From assembly GCA_964639675.1 (NCBI GenBank), contig CAZXEK010000045.1, forward strand, positions 1 to 21,514: 21,514 bases of DNA, written 5' to 3'. Position 1 is the stretch's first letter; every line of letters begins with the position of its first letter. The notes beneath the pieces are model-generated. The model was not told the origin of the DNA and did not search any database. It saw only the letters and a program-made list of their open reading frames with translations. The DNA comes from JACQCV01 sp964639675. Its GTDB lineage: Bacteria; Patescibacteriota; Minisyncoccia; Phycocordibacterales; UBA12445. A program made the position numbers and the translations under genes. Below are positions 15,098 to 21,275 of this stretch, piece by piece.

Positions 15098-16312
15098 AAA
15101 TTCTAACTCCTCGCCCTCGATATTTGTAACTTTGTATGTACAACCACATCGGACAAGTAAGTAGTACCCGATTGAAATTCCAATGATGAGATACACACCC
15201 TGCAATATCAACGAGGTTTGTATCCCCAACACACCAACTGAAACTCCAAGAGCCCAAGTAATGAACACTTGAAAAAATCTGCGCACAAAAGAAATACCAG
15301 ATAATACTGTTGTGCGAATAGAAGATTTTGTGCGCGCATTGATGTAATCAGATACGATTGGCGCCTGCAAATTGAAAAGCCCGTTCATCAGAATATATAA
15401 TCCAACTAAAAATATTGGATGTAGGAAAAACGCCATCATAATATAGGCGGCGCCGAGCGTAATATTCAACATCAATAAGATTTTTTCAAGTGTCAAATAT
15501 TTTTCAAGTAAGTACGAATTTCTCGTCGCAATGACATTGAGAATTGTGCCGATGGAAAGTGCCGCACCGACCCAAAAAGCAGTTACATGATTTATCTGAA
15601 AGTGTGGCTGATAAACAGCTTGTATAAAATATTCTCCGGCAATAGTAAGAGCTCCGACTACAGTTAGTGTAAAAATTGTATCATTTCGACGAATGAGCGA
15701 AAAACTTTGTTTTAGAAGCGAAAACATCCCAGCGCCTTCGGAGGCATCAGTTATTTTCGCTTCATAGTTTTTAAGGAAGAATGAAGCAATTCCGGCACCT
15801 AAAATACAAAGTGCGGTGAACGCGATCAAAGGAACGAAAACCTGCTTGCCTAAGTATTGGTAAGCAAAACCCGCAAGCGCCGTAGAAACTATAAACCCCA
15901 TTTGTTCGTTGGAAAGAAACTGCCCATAAATTTTTTGGAAATTATTTTTGCCGGATTGCTTCACTGATTCATATAAAAGGGCTTCCTCGCTTCCACTCAA
16001 AAATGAATTGCCGAGACCGCGTATACTGTATGCAATATATAGGCCAATTGTTGTAGGGGAAATTATAACAAGAGCGATACCAATAGCTTCAATGGTGTAT
16101 CCAAAAATTATTGAGGTTTTTTGTCCGAAACGATCGGCAAAAAGTCCGGTGGGTACTTCCCCAAGAAAAACAAATAGAGAATAAAAGACTTGAGAAATAA
16201 CAACTGCGGAAAGAGATACGTTTTCAGCCAAAAGGAAAAAAGTAAAAATTGGGACGTAGAAGTATAATCCCTTCAAGAAGCTAATTATTGTGAAAATCCT
16301 TAAATTTTTCAT
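15092..16312 (-). CDS. Major facilitator superfamily transporter
   Basis: 406 residues with about 12 hydrophobic helices. The loop after the second helix reads GEVPTGLFADRFGQKTSII, the MFS motif A. It resembles small drug/sugar-efflux-like MFS proteins; the substrate is unknown. The C-terminus is short and acidic with a CGC just before it. It starts 1 nt after the stop of a broken XRE-type regulator and is bounded by imperfect direct repeats, with tRNA-Ala beyond the right one. This suggests it arrived as a regulator-transporter cassette. Expression was probably controlled by the regulator when that was intact. Confidence 0.9.
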   Translation of the reverse strand: MKNLRIFTIISFLKGLYFYVPIFTFFLLAENVSLSAVVISQVFYSLFVFLGEVPTGLFADRFGQKTSIIFGYTIEAIGIALVIISPTTIGLYIAYSIRGLGNSFLSGSEEALLYESVKQSGKNNFQKIYGQFLSNEQMGFIVSTALAGFAYQYLGKQVFVPLIAFTALCILGAGIASFFLKNYEAKITDASEGAGMFSLLKQSFSLIRRNDTIFTLTVVGALTIAGEYFIQAVYQPHFQINHVTAFWVGAALSIGTILNVIATRNSYLLEKYLTLEKILLMLNITLGAAYIMMAFFLHPIFLVGLYILMNGLFNLQAPIVSDYINARTKSSIRTTVLSGISFVRRFFQVFITWALGVSVGVLGIQTSLILQGVYLIIGISIGYYLLVRCGCTYKVTNIEGEELEFN

Positions 16313-16313
16313 T

Positions 16314-16461
16314 TTATTTCAAAAGTTCGCTTACGCTCACGCCAAGCGCTTTAGCAAGGCGTTCTGCTCGTGCGATAGTAATATTCTTTTTTCCATTTTC
16401 AATCGCGCTCATGTAACCCCTTATCCATATCAAGCGCTCGACATATGTCGCCTTGCGACAT
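16314..16461 (-). pseudogene. Frameshifted XRE-family HTH regulator
   Basis: The minus strand encodes MSQGDICRALDMDK and then, one frame over, GYMSAIENGKKNITIARAER followed by LAKALGVSVSELLK and stop, together most of an HTH_3/XRE DNA-binding domain. The shift is one extra G in a GGGG run at 16417-16420. The N-terminal helix expected before MSQGD is also missing, since the upstream frame soon meets a stop. It ends 1 nt before the MFS start, the usual place for a local repressor. Either it is decayed or the G-run is a sequencing or assembly error; the missing N-terminus favours decay. Confidence 0.75.
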
Positions 16462-16463
16462 AT
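16439..16463. repeat. Overlapping palindromes inside the XRE remnant
   Basis: CGACATATGTCG (16439-16450) is a perfect 12-bp palindrome. ATATGTCGC and GCGACATAT form a 9-bp inverted repeat around CTT at 16443-16463. Three half-sites in 25 bp could be an operator, though they also encode the MSQGDICR stretch. Confidence 0.4.
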
Positions 16464-16532
16464 CCACATCATAGCAATTATTTCGTTTTGATTCTATATG
16501 GCATTATAAATCCATATATGAACTTGTATTGA

Positions 16533-16555
16533 GAAATTCTTCGGCAAATCAAATT
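16533..16555. repeat. Right imperfect direct repeat of the MFS cassette
   Basis: Partner of 15074-15097. It ends one base before the encoded CCA end of tRNA-Ala, so it marks the junction between the tRNA gene and the cassette. Confidence 0.6.
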
Positions 16556-16629
16556 TGGTGGACCTACGGGGAATTGAACCCCGCCCTCATCCATGCCATG
16601 GATGCATTCTACCGATGAACTATAGGCCC
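16556..16629 (-). tRNA. tRNA-Ala (anticodon GGC)
   Basis: A full cloverleaf on the minus strand: acceptor GGGCCTA pairs with TAGGTCC (one G-U), the anticodon stem is CATCC/GGATG around the loop ATGGCAT giving anticodon GGC, and the T-arm is CGGGG/CCCCG with loop TTCAATT. The discriminator is A and the 3' CCA is encoded. A TATGAT box about 11 nt upstream is a plausible promoter. The 3' end abuts the right direct repeat of the MFS cassette. Confidence 0.93.
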
Positions 16630-16782
16630 AGTAACTAAAAATCATATTCTATTTTTTGGGAAAAATCCAGTTGTTGTAGCTAGCACGATTCCATATTACA
16701 GAAACTGCATTTCAAAAGAGGATCTACCCCCCCACTCCACTCCTACCTTTTTTTAATATTATGCAAACCTAACCCAGCCATG

Positions 16783-16816
16783 GTATATTATAAGTACGGT
16801 CGTACTTATAATATAC
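16783..16816. repeat. 34-bp perfect palindrome, copy 1
   Basis: Arms GTATATTATAAGTACG and CGTACTTATAATATAC flank a central GT. It begins 1 nt beyond the stop codon of the PaaX/Cas2-like gene. With one extra G on the left (16782) it is identical over 35 bp to the copy at 17430-17464. Each arm contains TATAAT, so the site could act as a bidirectional promoter or operator. In RNA it would form a strong hairpin but has no U-tract for an intrinsic terminator. Confidence 0.95.
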
Positions 16817-16817
16817 T

Positions 16818-17393
16818 CTACGCCTGTGACTTGAGGTTAAATTCTTTTCTGAGCCAACTGTCATTTTCCATCTTTTCGACAACGACAAAAAGTACATTTT
16901 TCCCCAACTCAAAATTTGTCTTTAAAAGAAAAACCAACTCTTCACAATCATAAGGAAAAATCCAGACACTATTCTGGACTTTTACAAAACCGATGTTAAT
17001 GAGCCCGTCTCTTAGTAAATCTCTCAGCTGTCGATCGTATTCCTTAATATCAAAAATGACCATCCTCCATTTGCCATCCCACCTTGGTTTTTTGGTAGTA
17101 AACCCTAAGCTGGAGGTATAATTCCTATCCAGTACTCCTCTGCCCTTTTCTGTAAGTTCAACAAACCTGTTCTCACCATCTTGTCTGAAGACAATTAGAC
17201 CTCTTTTATGTAACTTATTTATGGTTAAATTTAAATAGTTTCTAACTTTATACTTTTTTTTACCTAGACCAAAAATAGTCAGCGCTTGAACTGCGTTAGG
17301 AATCAATAGAGCAACCGTAACAAGCCCGGCGACTGCTATGCAAGACAAGATTGTTTTTACTACTACACCTCTACCTATCCTTCCATTTTTCAT
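16818..17393 (-). CDS. PaaX/Cas2-like winged-helix protein
   Basis: 191 residues in two parts. Residues ~8-90 look like the winged-helix N-terminus of PaaX-type proteins: a hydrophobic helix GVVVKTILSCIAVAGLVTVA, then YKVRNYLNLTINKLHKRGL and a wing ending VELTEKG. Residues ~105-185 begin WDGKWRMVIFDIKE and continue with GFVKVQNSVWIFPYDCEELV, the ferredoxin-like fold shared by the PaaX middle domain and Cas2. Such proteins are often labelled Cas2 in CPR genomes, but there is no CRISPR array or cas1 here. A transcriptional regulator is the likelier role. Unlike most genes in the window it has a Shine-Dalgarno-like AAGGA 7 nt before the ATG. Identical 35-bp palindromic repeats bracket it. Confidence 0.8.
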   Translation of the reverse strand: MKNGRIGRGVVVKTILSCIAVAGLVTVALLIPNAVQALTIFGLGKKKYKVRNYLNLTINKLHKRGLIVFRQDGENRFVELTEKGRGVLDRNYTSSLGFTTKKPRWDGKWRMVIFDIKEYDRQLRDLLRDGLINIGFVKVQNSVWIFPYDCEELVFLLKTNFELGKNVLFVVVEKMENDSWLRKEFNLKSQA

Positions 17394-17429
17394 ATTATTT
17401 TCCTTTTTTTATTTTTTTAATTAACCGAA

Positions 17430-17465
17430 GGTATATTATAAGTACGGTCGTACTTATAATATACC
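17430..17465. repeat. 36-bp perfect palindrome, copy 2, upstream of the PaaX/Cas2-like gene
   Basis: Same arms as copy 1 plus one extra G/C pair. It lies 36 nt upstream of the regulator start and 12 nt after the HAD hydrolase stop. The minus-strand TATAAT at 17435-17440 is a good -10 for the regulator gene and lies inside the palindrome, so a protein bound here would block transcription. Autorepression is an inference. Confidence 0.95.
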
Positions 17466-17476
17466 GCATTGGGTGA

Positions 17477-18127
17477 TCAAGGCCCTAGCCCTTCTAAAAC
17501 CAGCTCGGCCAAACTTGAGATCTCTCTGTGCCGGAATTCTGCCTTCTCTTTATTGTGCGGGCCGTTAAATCTTTTTATTCTGACAGTAAAGACATCCTCC
17601 CGAGAAATCTCTCTGCAGATAGCATCAAGCTCTCTGGCCTTATCATCAATATAAAGTATTGGCCAGATACCCCTATTAAGCATCTTCTTTAGCACTTTTG
17701 ATTTTTCGCCTACCTTTGGCACGATATCAGTACTCAGTGATCCTAACCCAACCAAACTGATCTTCTCTCTCTGGTGAATTAAATCCCCTGCCGAAATAAT
17801 TGAGGTAGATATACCAAATCCACTGACTCTTAACAAAAAGTCATCAACATCATGATAAAGCCTTATCGACCCAGAAAGCCAAAGATTAAAATTCTTTCTA
17901 ATCTTTGGCTTATCGAGCCTTGAATTAACTCTCCTTGAGACCTCCTCAATTAGTCTATCTATATTAAATCCCTTATTGAACCTAGAGGCTTCATACGCCC
18001 CAATTATAACTTCTCTTGAGATGCCAGATCTCATAAAAAGCCCGAACACCCCCTCCATGCCATTTTCTAAATAGGCCAAAGTGTTATCAAAATCGAGGCC
18101 AATATGTTTTACTCTAAGTGGATTCAT
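17477..18127 (-). CDS. HAD-superfamily hydrolase
   Basis: 216 residues. Motif I is GLDFDNTLAY with nucleophile Asp12 and acid Asp14. Motif II is Ser112 in STSIISAGD. Motif III is a Lys in PKVGEKSKVLKKML (138 or 142). Motif IV is YIDDKARELDA with Asp161 and Asp162. A helical cap of about 70 residues sits after motif I (C1 type). It should be a Mg2+-dependent phosphatase or nucleotidase; the substrate is unknown. Its start is divergent from the beta-CA-like gene, with a 59-bp gap holding CATAAT 17 nt from the ATG and the inverted repeat ACAGTAACTGT right at the start codon. Confidence 0.87.
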   Translation of the reverse strand: MNPLRVKHIGLDFDNTLAYLENGMEGVFGLFMRSGISREVIIGAYEASRFNKGFNIDRLIEEVSRRVNSRLDKPKIRKNFNLWLSGSIRLYHDVDDFLLRVSGFGISTSIISAGDLIHQREKISLVGLGSLSTDIVPKVGEKSKVLKKMLNRGIWPILYIDDKARELDAICREISREDVFTVRIKRFNGPHNKEKAEFRHREISSLAELVLEGLGP

Positions 18128-18186
18128 ACAGTAACTGTAACCTGATTATGTGCTAAAAGGTTTTTTTGTGTTAGGCTCAACAAATT

Positions 18187-18969
18187 ATGAAAAAGCAAGA
18201 AGAAAAAAAGATGAGAAGCGTCGAAGAATATTGGCAAGACAGTCAAAATATTTTTTCTGAGATTTATAAAAGTGGTATTAAAAAATACCTGAGGAAAGTA
18301 CCCGCCCTTAAAAAAGCCTTCCTCCTTCACGACTACAGTGTACGATGTATCGACGAGGGGACACCTGGAGGCATACATATAGCTGGATCAGGAATTTTAC
18401 TTAGTACAAAAGAAAAAAAGACGGAACTAAAAAAAGTGGTGGCAGAACTAAAAAGGGCCGGAGTAGATGGAGTATATAGCCATGAGGGTTGCGGGGCAGC
18501 CAAACTTTATGCCGAAACTATTATGAAAGAGCCAGACAAAGATAGGGGGTACGCTATAGACTGGGCAAAGGAACTATCGACTATCATTGATGTACCATAC
18601 AAAGGGCATATCGCCGAACTAGCCAGACCAAAAGAGTTCCACAACGCCAGAATCATCTATTATGATGGCTCTGGAAAATTTGATCCTTTTAAAATTAAAG
18701 AGATCCCGGATGGCTTCATAATCAGTCGCTACTATCTTGACCAGAAATACTCCAAAGAAGAATTAAAGATCGCTATCTCTATTGCCTTAGGTCATCATGG
18801 ATTCGGTAATAAATTTACAAAAGATAGTCCACTAATCATCGCTCCGATTGAAGGCTCGGAGAATAAAACGCTCTATTTATCACTAAGACAACTTGAGACA
18901 GAAGTTAAAGATGTCTCGCTTCAATTTGGCGAAAGGATTTTTGTTAAAGGTTTCAAGGAACCAAAATAA
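18187..18969 (+). CDS. Beta-carbonic-anhydrase-like zinc protein of unknown function
   Basis: 260 residues, cytoplasmic. HDYSVRCIDEGTPGGIHIAG (about 48-67) and GVYSHEGCGAAKLY (95-108) recreate the beta-carbonic-anhydrase zinc site: Cys54, Asp56, then His99 and Cys102 as HxxC followed by Gly-Ala. The Arg that pairs with the Asp in true beta-CAs (CxDxR) is Gly here, and the C-terminal half (ISIALGHHGFGNKFTKDS) is unlike carbonic anhydrase. It may therefore be a zinc protein with another reaction, or a divergent anhydrase. An in-frame ATG at residue 9 is an alternative start. Neighbours (HAD hydrolase, AAA-CYTH) do not fix its role. I do not recognise a named family. Confidence 0.65.
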   Translation: MKKQEEKKMRSVEEYWQDSQNIFSEIYKSGIKKYLRKVPALKKAFLLHDYSVRCIDEGTPGGIHIAGSGILLSTKEKKTELKKVVAELKRAGVDGVYSHEGCGAAKLYAETIMKEPDKDRGYAIDWAKELSTIIDVPYKGHIAELARPKEFHNARIIYYDGSGKFDPFKIKEIPDGFIISRYYLDQKYSKEELKIAISIALGHHGFGNKFTKDSPLIIAPIEGSENKTLYLSLRQLETEVKDVSLQFGERIFVKGFKEPK

Positions 18970-18982
18970 AAAACAAAGAAAG

Positions 18983-19003
18983 TCCCGAGCTAAGGGCCCG
19001 GGA
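18983..19003 (-). terminator. Probable intrinsic terminator of the AAA-CYTH gene
   Basis: An 8-bp stem (TCCCGAGC against GCCCGGGA, one A-C mismatch) with a 5-nt loop. On the minus strand it is followed by CTTTCTTTGTTTTTT. It lies 9 nt beyond the AAA-CYTH stop and in the convergent gap with the beta-CA-like gene; the plus strand has no U-tract. Confidence 0.6.
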
Positions 19004-19012
19004 AAAAATATT

Positions 19013-20185
19013 CTAAGGGTGAATCTTTCTACCAAGTGACATCTTGGCAATATGACTATTACTGTAGTTGGGATCGTCAGTGACCTCCTTAATTACCTTA
19101 ATAAAAGATGGCAAAATTATTTCATCGCCCTCCTCTAGAAGCTCAATCTCTAAAAGTACCAAGTTATCGTAGGGTGTAATAAATTCGTCTAGTTCGAAGT
19201 ATTGATTTTCGTAGACAAAATATGTCCTTAGCTTCTTTATTGTTTTGGTAAATCTATCAATACTATCGTGAAGAAGTTCGTAAGCCGAACAATTAAGGAT
19301 AGACTCTTTCTCTTCACGTGATAATCCAGAAATCTTCTTCTTTAGGGTTTTGTAAAACATGGCCGTGGATGGGAAACCGAAATCCGAAACCAATCGTATC
19401 CGTGGAGATATTCCGTCTTGGCCCCTAATCAGATAGTTCTGTATCACACTAACGGTGGTGCTTGGGGTAGGTATCCTGACTCTAGAAGCCTGAACTAAAA
19501 ACTTTCTTTCAATCTCAAGAAACTTGGGAATTCCGATCACCCGCTTTATATGCCGCCACAAAAGATCAAACTTCTCTTCTTTGTTGGCAAATGCTGGGAT
19601 GATTCGCAAATGGCGATGACCAATCCATGCTTCAGCTGTCTTACAATCTCTTTGTCGGGCCTCTTCTGGATTCTCTTTCCTTGCTGGATTATTTTTATTA
19701 ACAGCTTCATAAAATTCGTCCCCGAGTACCGCAACAGTACGAAGATGAAAGATAGCATCATACCGACGATCTCTTGCATCCATTCGAGACAAACCGTGAG
19801 ATCTCAAAATCTCATCAAACAGTTGGTCACCAGCATAAACCAGATCGTCCATAATACCACGATCAAGAAGTATTACTTTCTTTTTAGCAACAGAATTTTT
19901 AGCCGCTCTCACAAAACAGTTTTCACGAGCCAAAGAAAACTCTACCTTAAAGGCCTGAAAGTCGGTGCTCGACAAATCATTCTCAGGATCAATCCTAAAT
20001 CCTGTTTTATATATATCTGTAGCCACCTCTCTAACACTATAAACTTTGTAGCCTTCTGCAAAAAGACGATTCCCCATCTCTTCGATGGCCTCACTCTTGC
20101 CAGCACAGGGTCCACCAGTAAACACTATAGTCTTGAAATCTCTATCAAAATGAAATTTACAGCCTAGGCCGAGTTTTTTACCCAC
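19013..20185 (-). CDS. AAA_28-type P-loop NTPase fused to a CYTH domain
   Basis: 390 residues in two domains. Residues ~17-215 are a P-loop ATPase: Walker A GGPCAGKS (24-31), Walker B VILLDRG (104-110), resembling the AAA_28/nucleotide-kinase-like family. Residues ~220-390 are a CYTH triphosphate tunnel domain opening with the ExExK motif (EIERK, Glu224, Glu226, Lys228) and continuing with alternating charged strands (SPRIRL, FELDEF, LEIELLEEGDEI). CYTH enzymes hydrolyse or cyclise triphosphates. The fusion suggests kinase and triphosphatase steps on one substrate, which is unknown. The start is GTG at 20185, with AAGGGGG about 5 nt upstream as a possible Shine-Dalgarno sequence. Confidence 0.87.
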   Translation of the reverse strand: MGKKLGLGCKFHFDRDFKTIVFTGGPCAGKSEAIEEMGNRLFAEGYKVYSVREVATDIYKTGFRIDPENDLSSTDFQAFKVEFSLARENCFVRAAKNSVAKKKVILLDRGIMDDLVYAGDQLFDEILRSHGLSRMDARDRRYDAIFHLRTVAVLGDEFYEAVNKNNPARKENPEEARQRDCKTAEAWIGHRHLRIIPAFANKEEKFDLLWRHIKRVIGIPKFLEIERKFLVQASRVRIPTPSTTVSVIQNYLIRGQDGISPRIRLVSDFGFPSTAMFYKTLKKKISGLSREEKESILNCSAYELLHDSIDRFTKTIKKLRTYFVYENQYFELDEFITPYDNLVLLEIELLEEGDEIILPSFIKVIKEVTDDPNYSNSHIAKMSLGRKIHP

Positions 20186-20267
20186 AAAGACCCCCTTCTG
20201 TGCATGTCAAATTTCTAATACCTATCTCCTTTCATATACTAAAGTATTAAGGTGGTTTAATCAAACT

Positions 20268-20287
20268 GGTCGGGATACTGGGAGTCG
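20268..20287. repeat. Partial duplicate of the tRNA-Pro 3' end
   Basis: GGTCGGGATACTGGGAGTCG is identical to 20415-20434, which spans the 3' end and part of the T-arm of tRNA-Pro. The two copies are 147 bp apart in the same orientation and flank a GC-rich element, as left by integration at a tRNA 3' end. Confidence 0.8.
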
Positions 20288-20414
20288 GTCACAAGTTCTC
20301 TCACTTCGTTCGAGCCTTTCGACCCCGCCTCGTCCCCGCTTAGCGGGACTCCGGCTTTCGCCTCTAAGCGCGACTGAAGCAGTTCAGTCGCTGTATCTCT
20401 CCCTCACTTCGTTC
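20288..20414. other. 127-bp GC-rich hairpin element between tRNA-end repeats
   Basis: No gene. It contains the hairpins CCCGCT-T-AGCGGG and GCGACTGAA-GCAG-TTCAGTCGC. The word CTCACTTCGTTCG occurs near both ends. Its composition contrasts with the AT-rich surroundings. It looks like a small non-autonomous mobile or repeat element. The rest of the 20186-20528 gap holds the tRNA-Pro gene and ~80 bp of AT-rich spacer upstream of the AAA-CYTH gene with no clear feature. Confidence 0.55.
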
Positions 20415-20416
20415 GG

Positions 20417-20488
20417 TCGGGATACTGGGAGTCGAACCCAGCGTCTTATGCACCCCATGCATACATGTTACCGCTACACCATACCCCG
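20417..20488 (-). tRNA. tRNA-Pro (anticodon GGG)
   Basis: Minus-strand cloverleaf: acceptor CGGGGTA pairs with TATCCCG (C1-G72, typical of tRNA-Pro, one G-U). The anticodon stem TATGC/GCATA holds the loop ATGGGGT, giving GGG. The T-arm CTGGG/CCCAG has loop TTCGACT. The discriminator is A; the next bases are CCG, so CCA is not encoded, unlike tRNA-Ala in this window. Its 3' end is duplicated at 20268-20287. Confidence 0.93.
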
Positions 20489-20528
20489 TGTGTTAGAATC
20501 CCCACACCAAACCTGGTATGGGGGTAAA

Positions 20529-21155
20529 CTAATTAATCTTATCTCTAGGATCAAGCTCAAATGAGTCTTCATCATCTTCTGTATCATCAAGAGATTCAAT
20601 CTTATTAATATCCGCAACATTCTCTACCGAACAAAGACGCATTGGCAGTACCGCCCTAGGAACCTTGATCTCCTCTTTGTTAATTATGTCGACAGCCATA
20701 AAGACATAACAGTTCCTGTAATTATCGTCAGGCAGTTTGTCTCCATAGTTGATCAAAAAGATTTGCCAATAAGCCTCGTCAACATCTTTGATATTATTTT
20801 TAAAATGGACCAAGACTTCACTATAGCTATTAACAAAGAGATGCTCGGCAAACGAAACCTTCACACCTGTTAAATCGACAGACTGAGATTCGATCTGCAT
20901 ATTATCCATAGATCTTTTTTGAATCTCACTACATCTATCCACAGAGAGCACAACTCTGGGAATATCAACTTCTGAACAAGTTCGCTCCGAAATCACAGCA
21001 AAAACATAGTGACCATCATAGATGCCCTCAGGATAAGATATCCTGATAACACCCCATCTACTACCTAACGCCTTGATCTCTAGATTATCTGCATAATATC
21101 TATTAACCTCATACACACTCTTAACCTCAACATGATTGCAAAGCTTACGAGTCAC
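20529..21155 (-). CDS. Unknown protein with an internal duplication and acidic tail
   Basis: 208 residues from a GTG at 21155. I choose this start, not an upstream GTG at 21209, because a full Shine-Dalgarno AAAGGAGGT sits 6 nt before it. Two copies of a ~30-residue unit are visible: HYVFAV...EVDIPRVVLSVDRCS (about 49-76) and CYVFMAV...EIKVPRAVLPMRLCS (about 149-176). Each ends with a Cys-Ser and is preceded by a beta-rich stretch with Trp (RWGVIRISYP; YWQIFLINYG). The C-terminus is strongly acidic (DDTEDDEDSFELDPRD). No signal peptide, known domain or named family was recognised. It is divergent from the superoxide dismutase gene. Confidence 0.75.
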   Translation of the reverse strand: MTRKLCNHVEVKSVYEVNRYYADNLEIKALGSRWGVIRISYPEGIYDGHYVFAVISERTCSEVDIPRVVLSVDRCSEIQKRSMDNMQIESQSVDLTGVKVSFAEHLFVNSYSEVLVHFKNNIKDVDEAYWQIFLINYGDKLPDDNYRNCYVFMAVDIINKEEIKVPRAVLPMRLCSVENVADINKIESLDDTEDDEDSFELDPRDKIN

Positions 21156-21161
21156 TCTATG

Positions 21162-21170
21162 ACCTCCTTT
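21162..21170 (-). promoter_or_regulatory. Full Shine-Dalgarno sequence
   Basis: AAAGGAGGT on the minus strand, 6 nt before the GTG at 21155. It is the only complete anti-SD match seen before a start codon in the window and decides the start of the duplicated-domain protein. Confidence 0.75.
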
Positions 21171-21275
21171 GTTGTAAGAATTTTTCAAAGATCGCGAGAC
21201 GTCAACCACACTTGTAGTTCCTATTTCATAATAGTAGAATTAAGAAATCTTACAAGTTTTAGCCTTAAAAGCAAA

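Noticed and set aside
16783..16816. Intrinsic terminators formed by the long palindromes
   Set aside because: Neither copy is followed by a U-tract on either strand and the stems are AT-rich; kept only as an alternative explanation.
16818..17393. A CRISPR-Cas locus, based on the Cas2-like domain
   Set aside because: There is no repeat-spacer array and no cas1 or effector gene. The protein has a winged-helix N-terminus and is longer than Cas2, fitting PaaX-type regulators better.
18124..18378. Minus-strand 84-codon frame upstream of the HAD gene
   Set aside because: It overlaps the beta-CA-like gene on the other strand and has no recognisable features.
19550..20167. Plus-strand open frame of 205 codons
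   Set aside because: Antisense to the AAA-CYTH gene, whose Walker A, Walker B and ExExK motifs are unmistakable; the plus-strand product has no domain features.
20268..20287. A second tRNA-Pro gene
   Set aside because: Only the last ~18 bases of the tRNA match; the anticodon arm, D-arm and 5' acceptor strand are absent.
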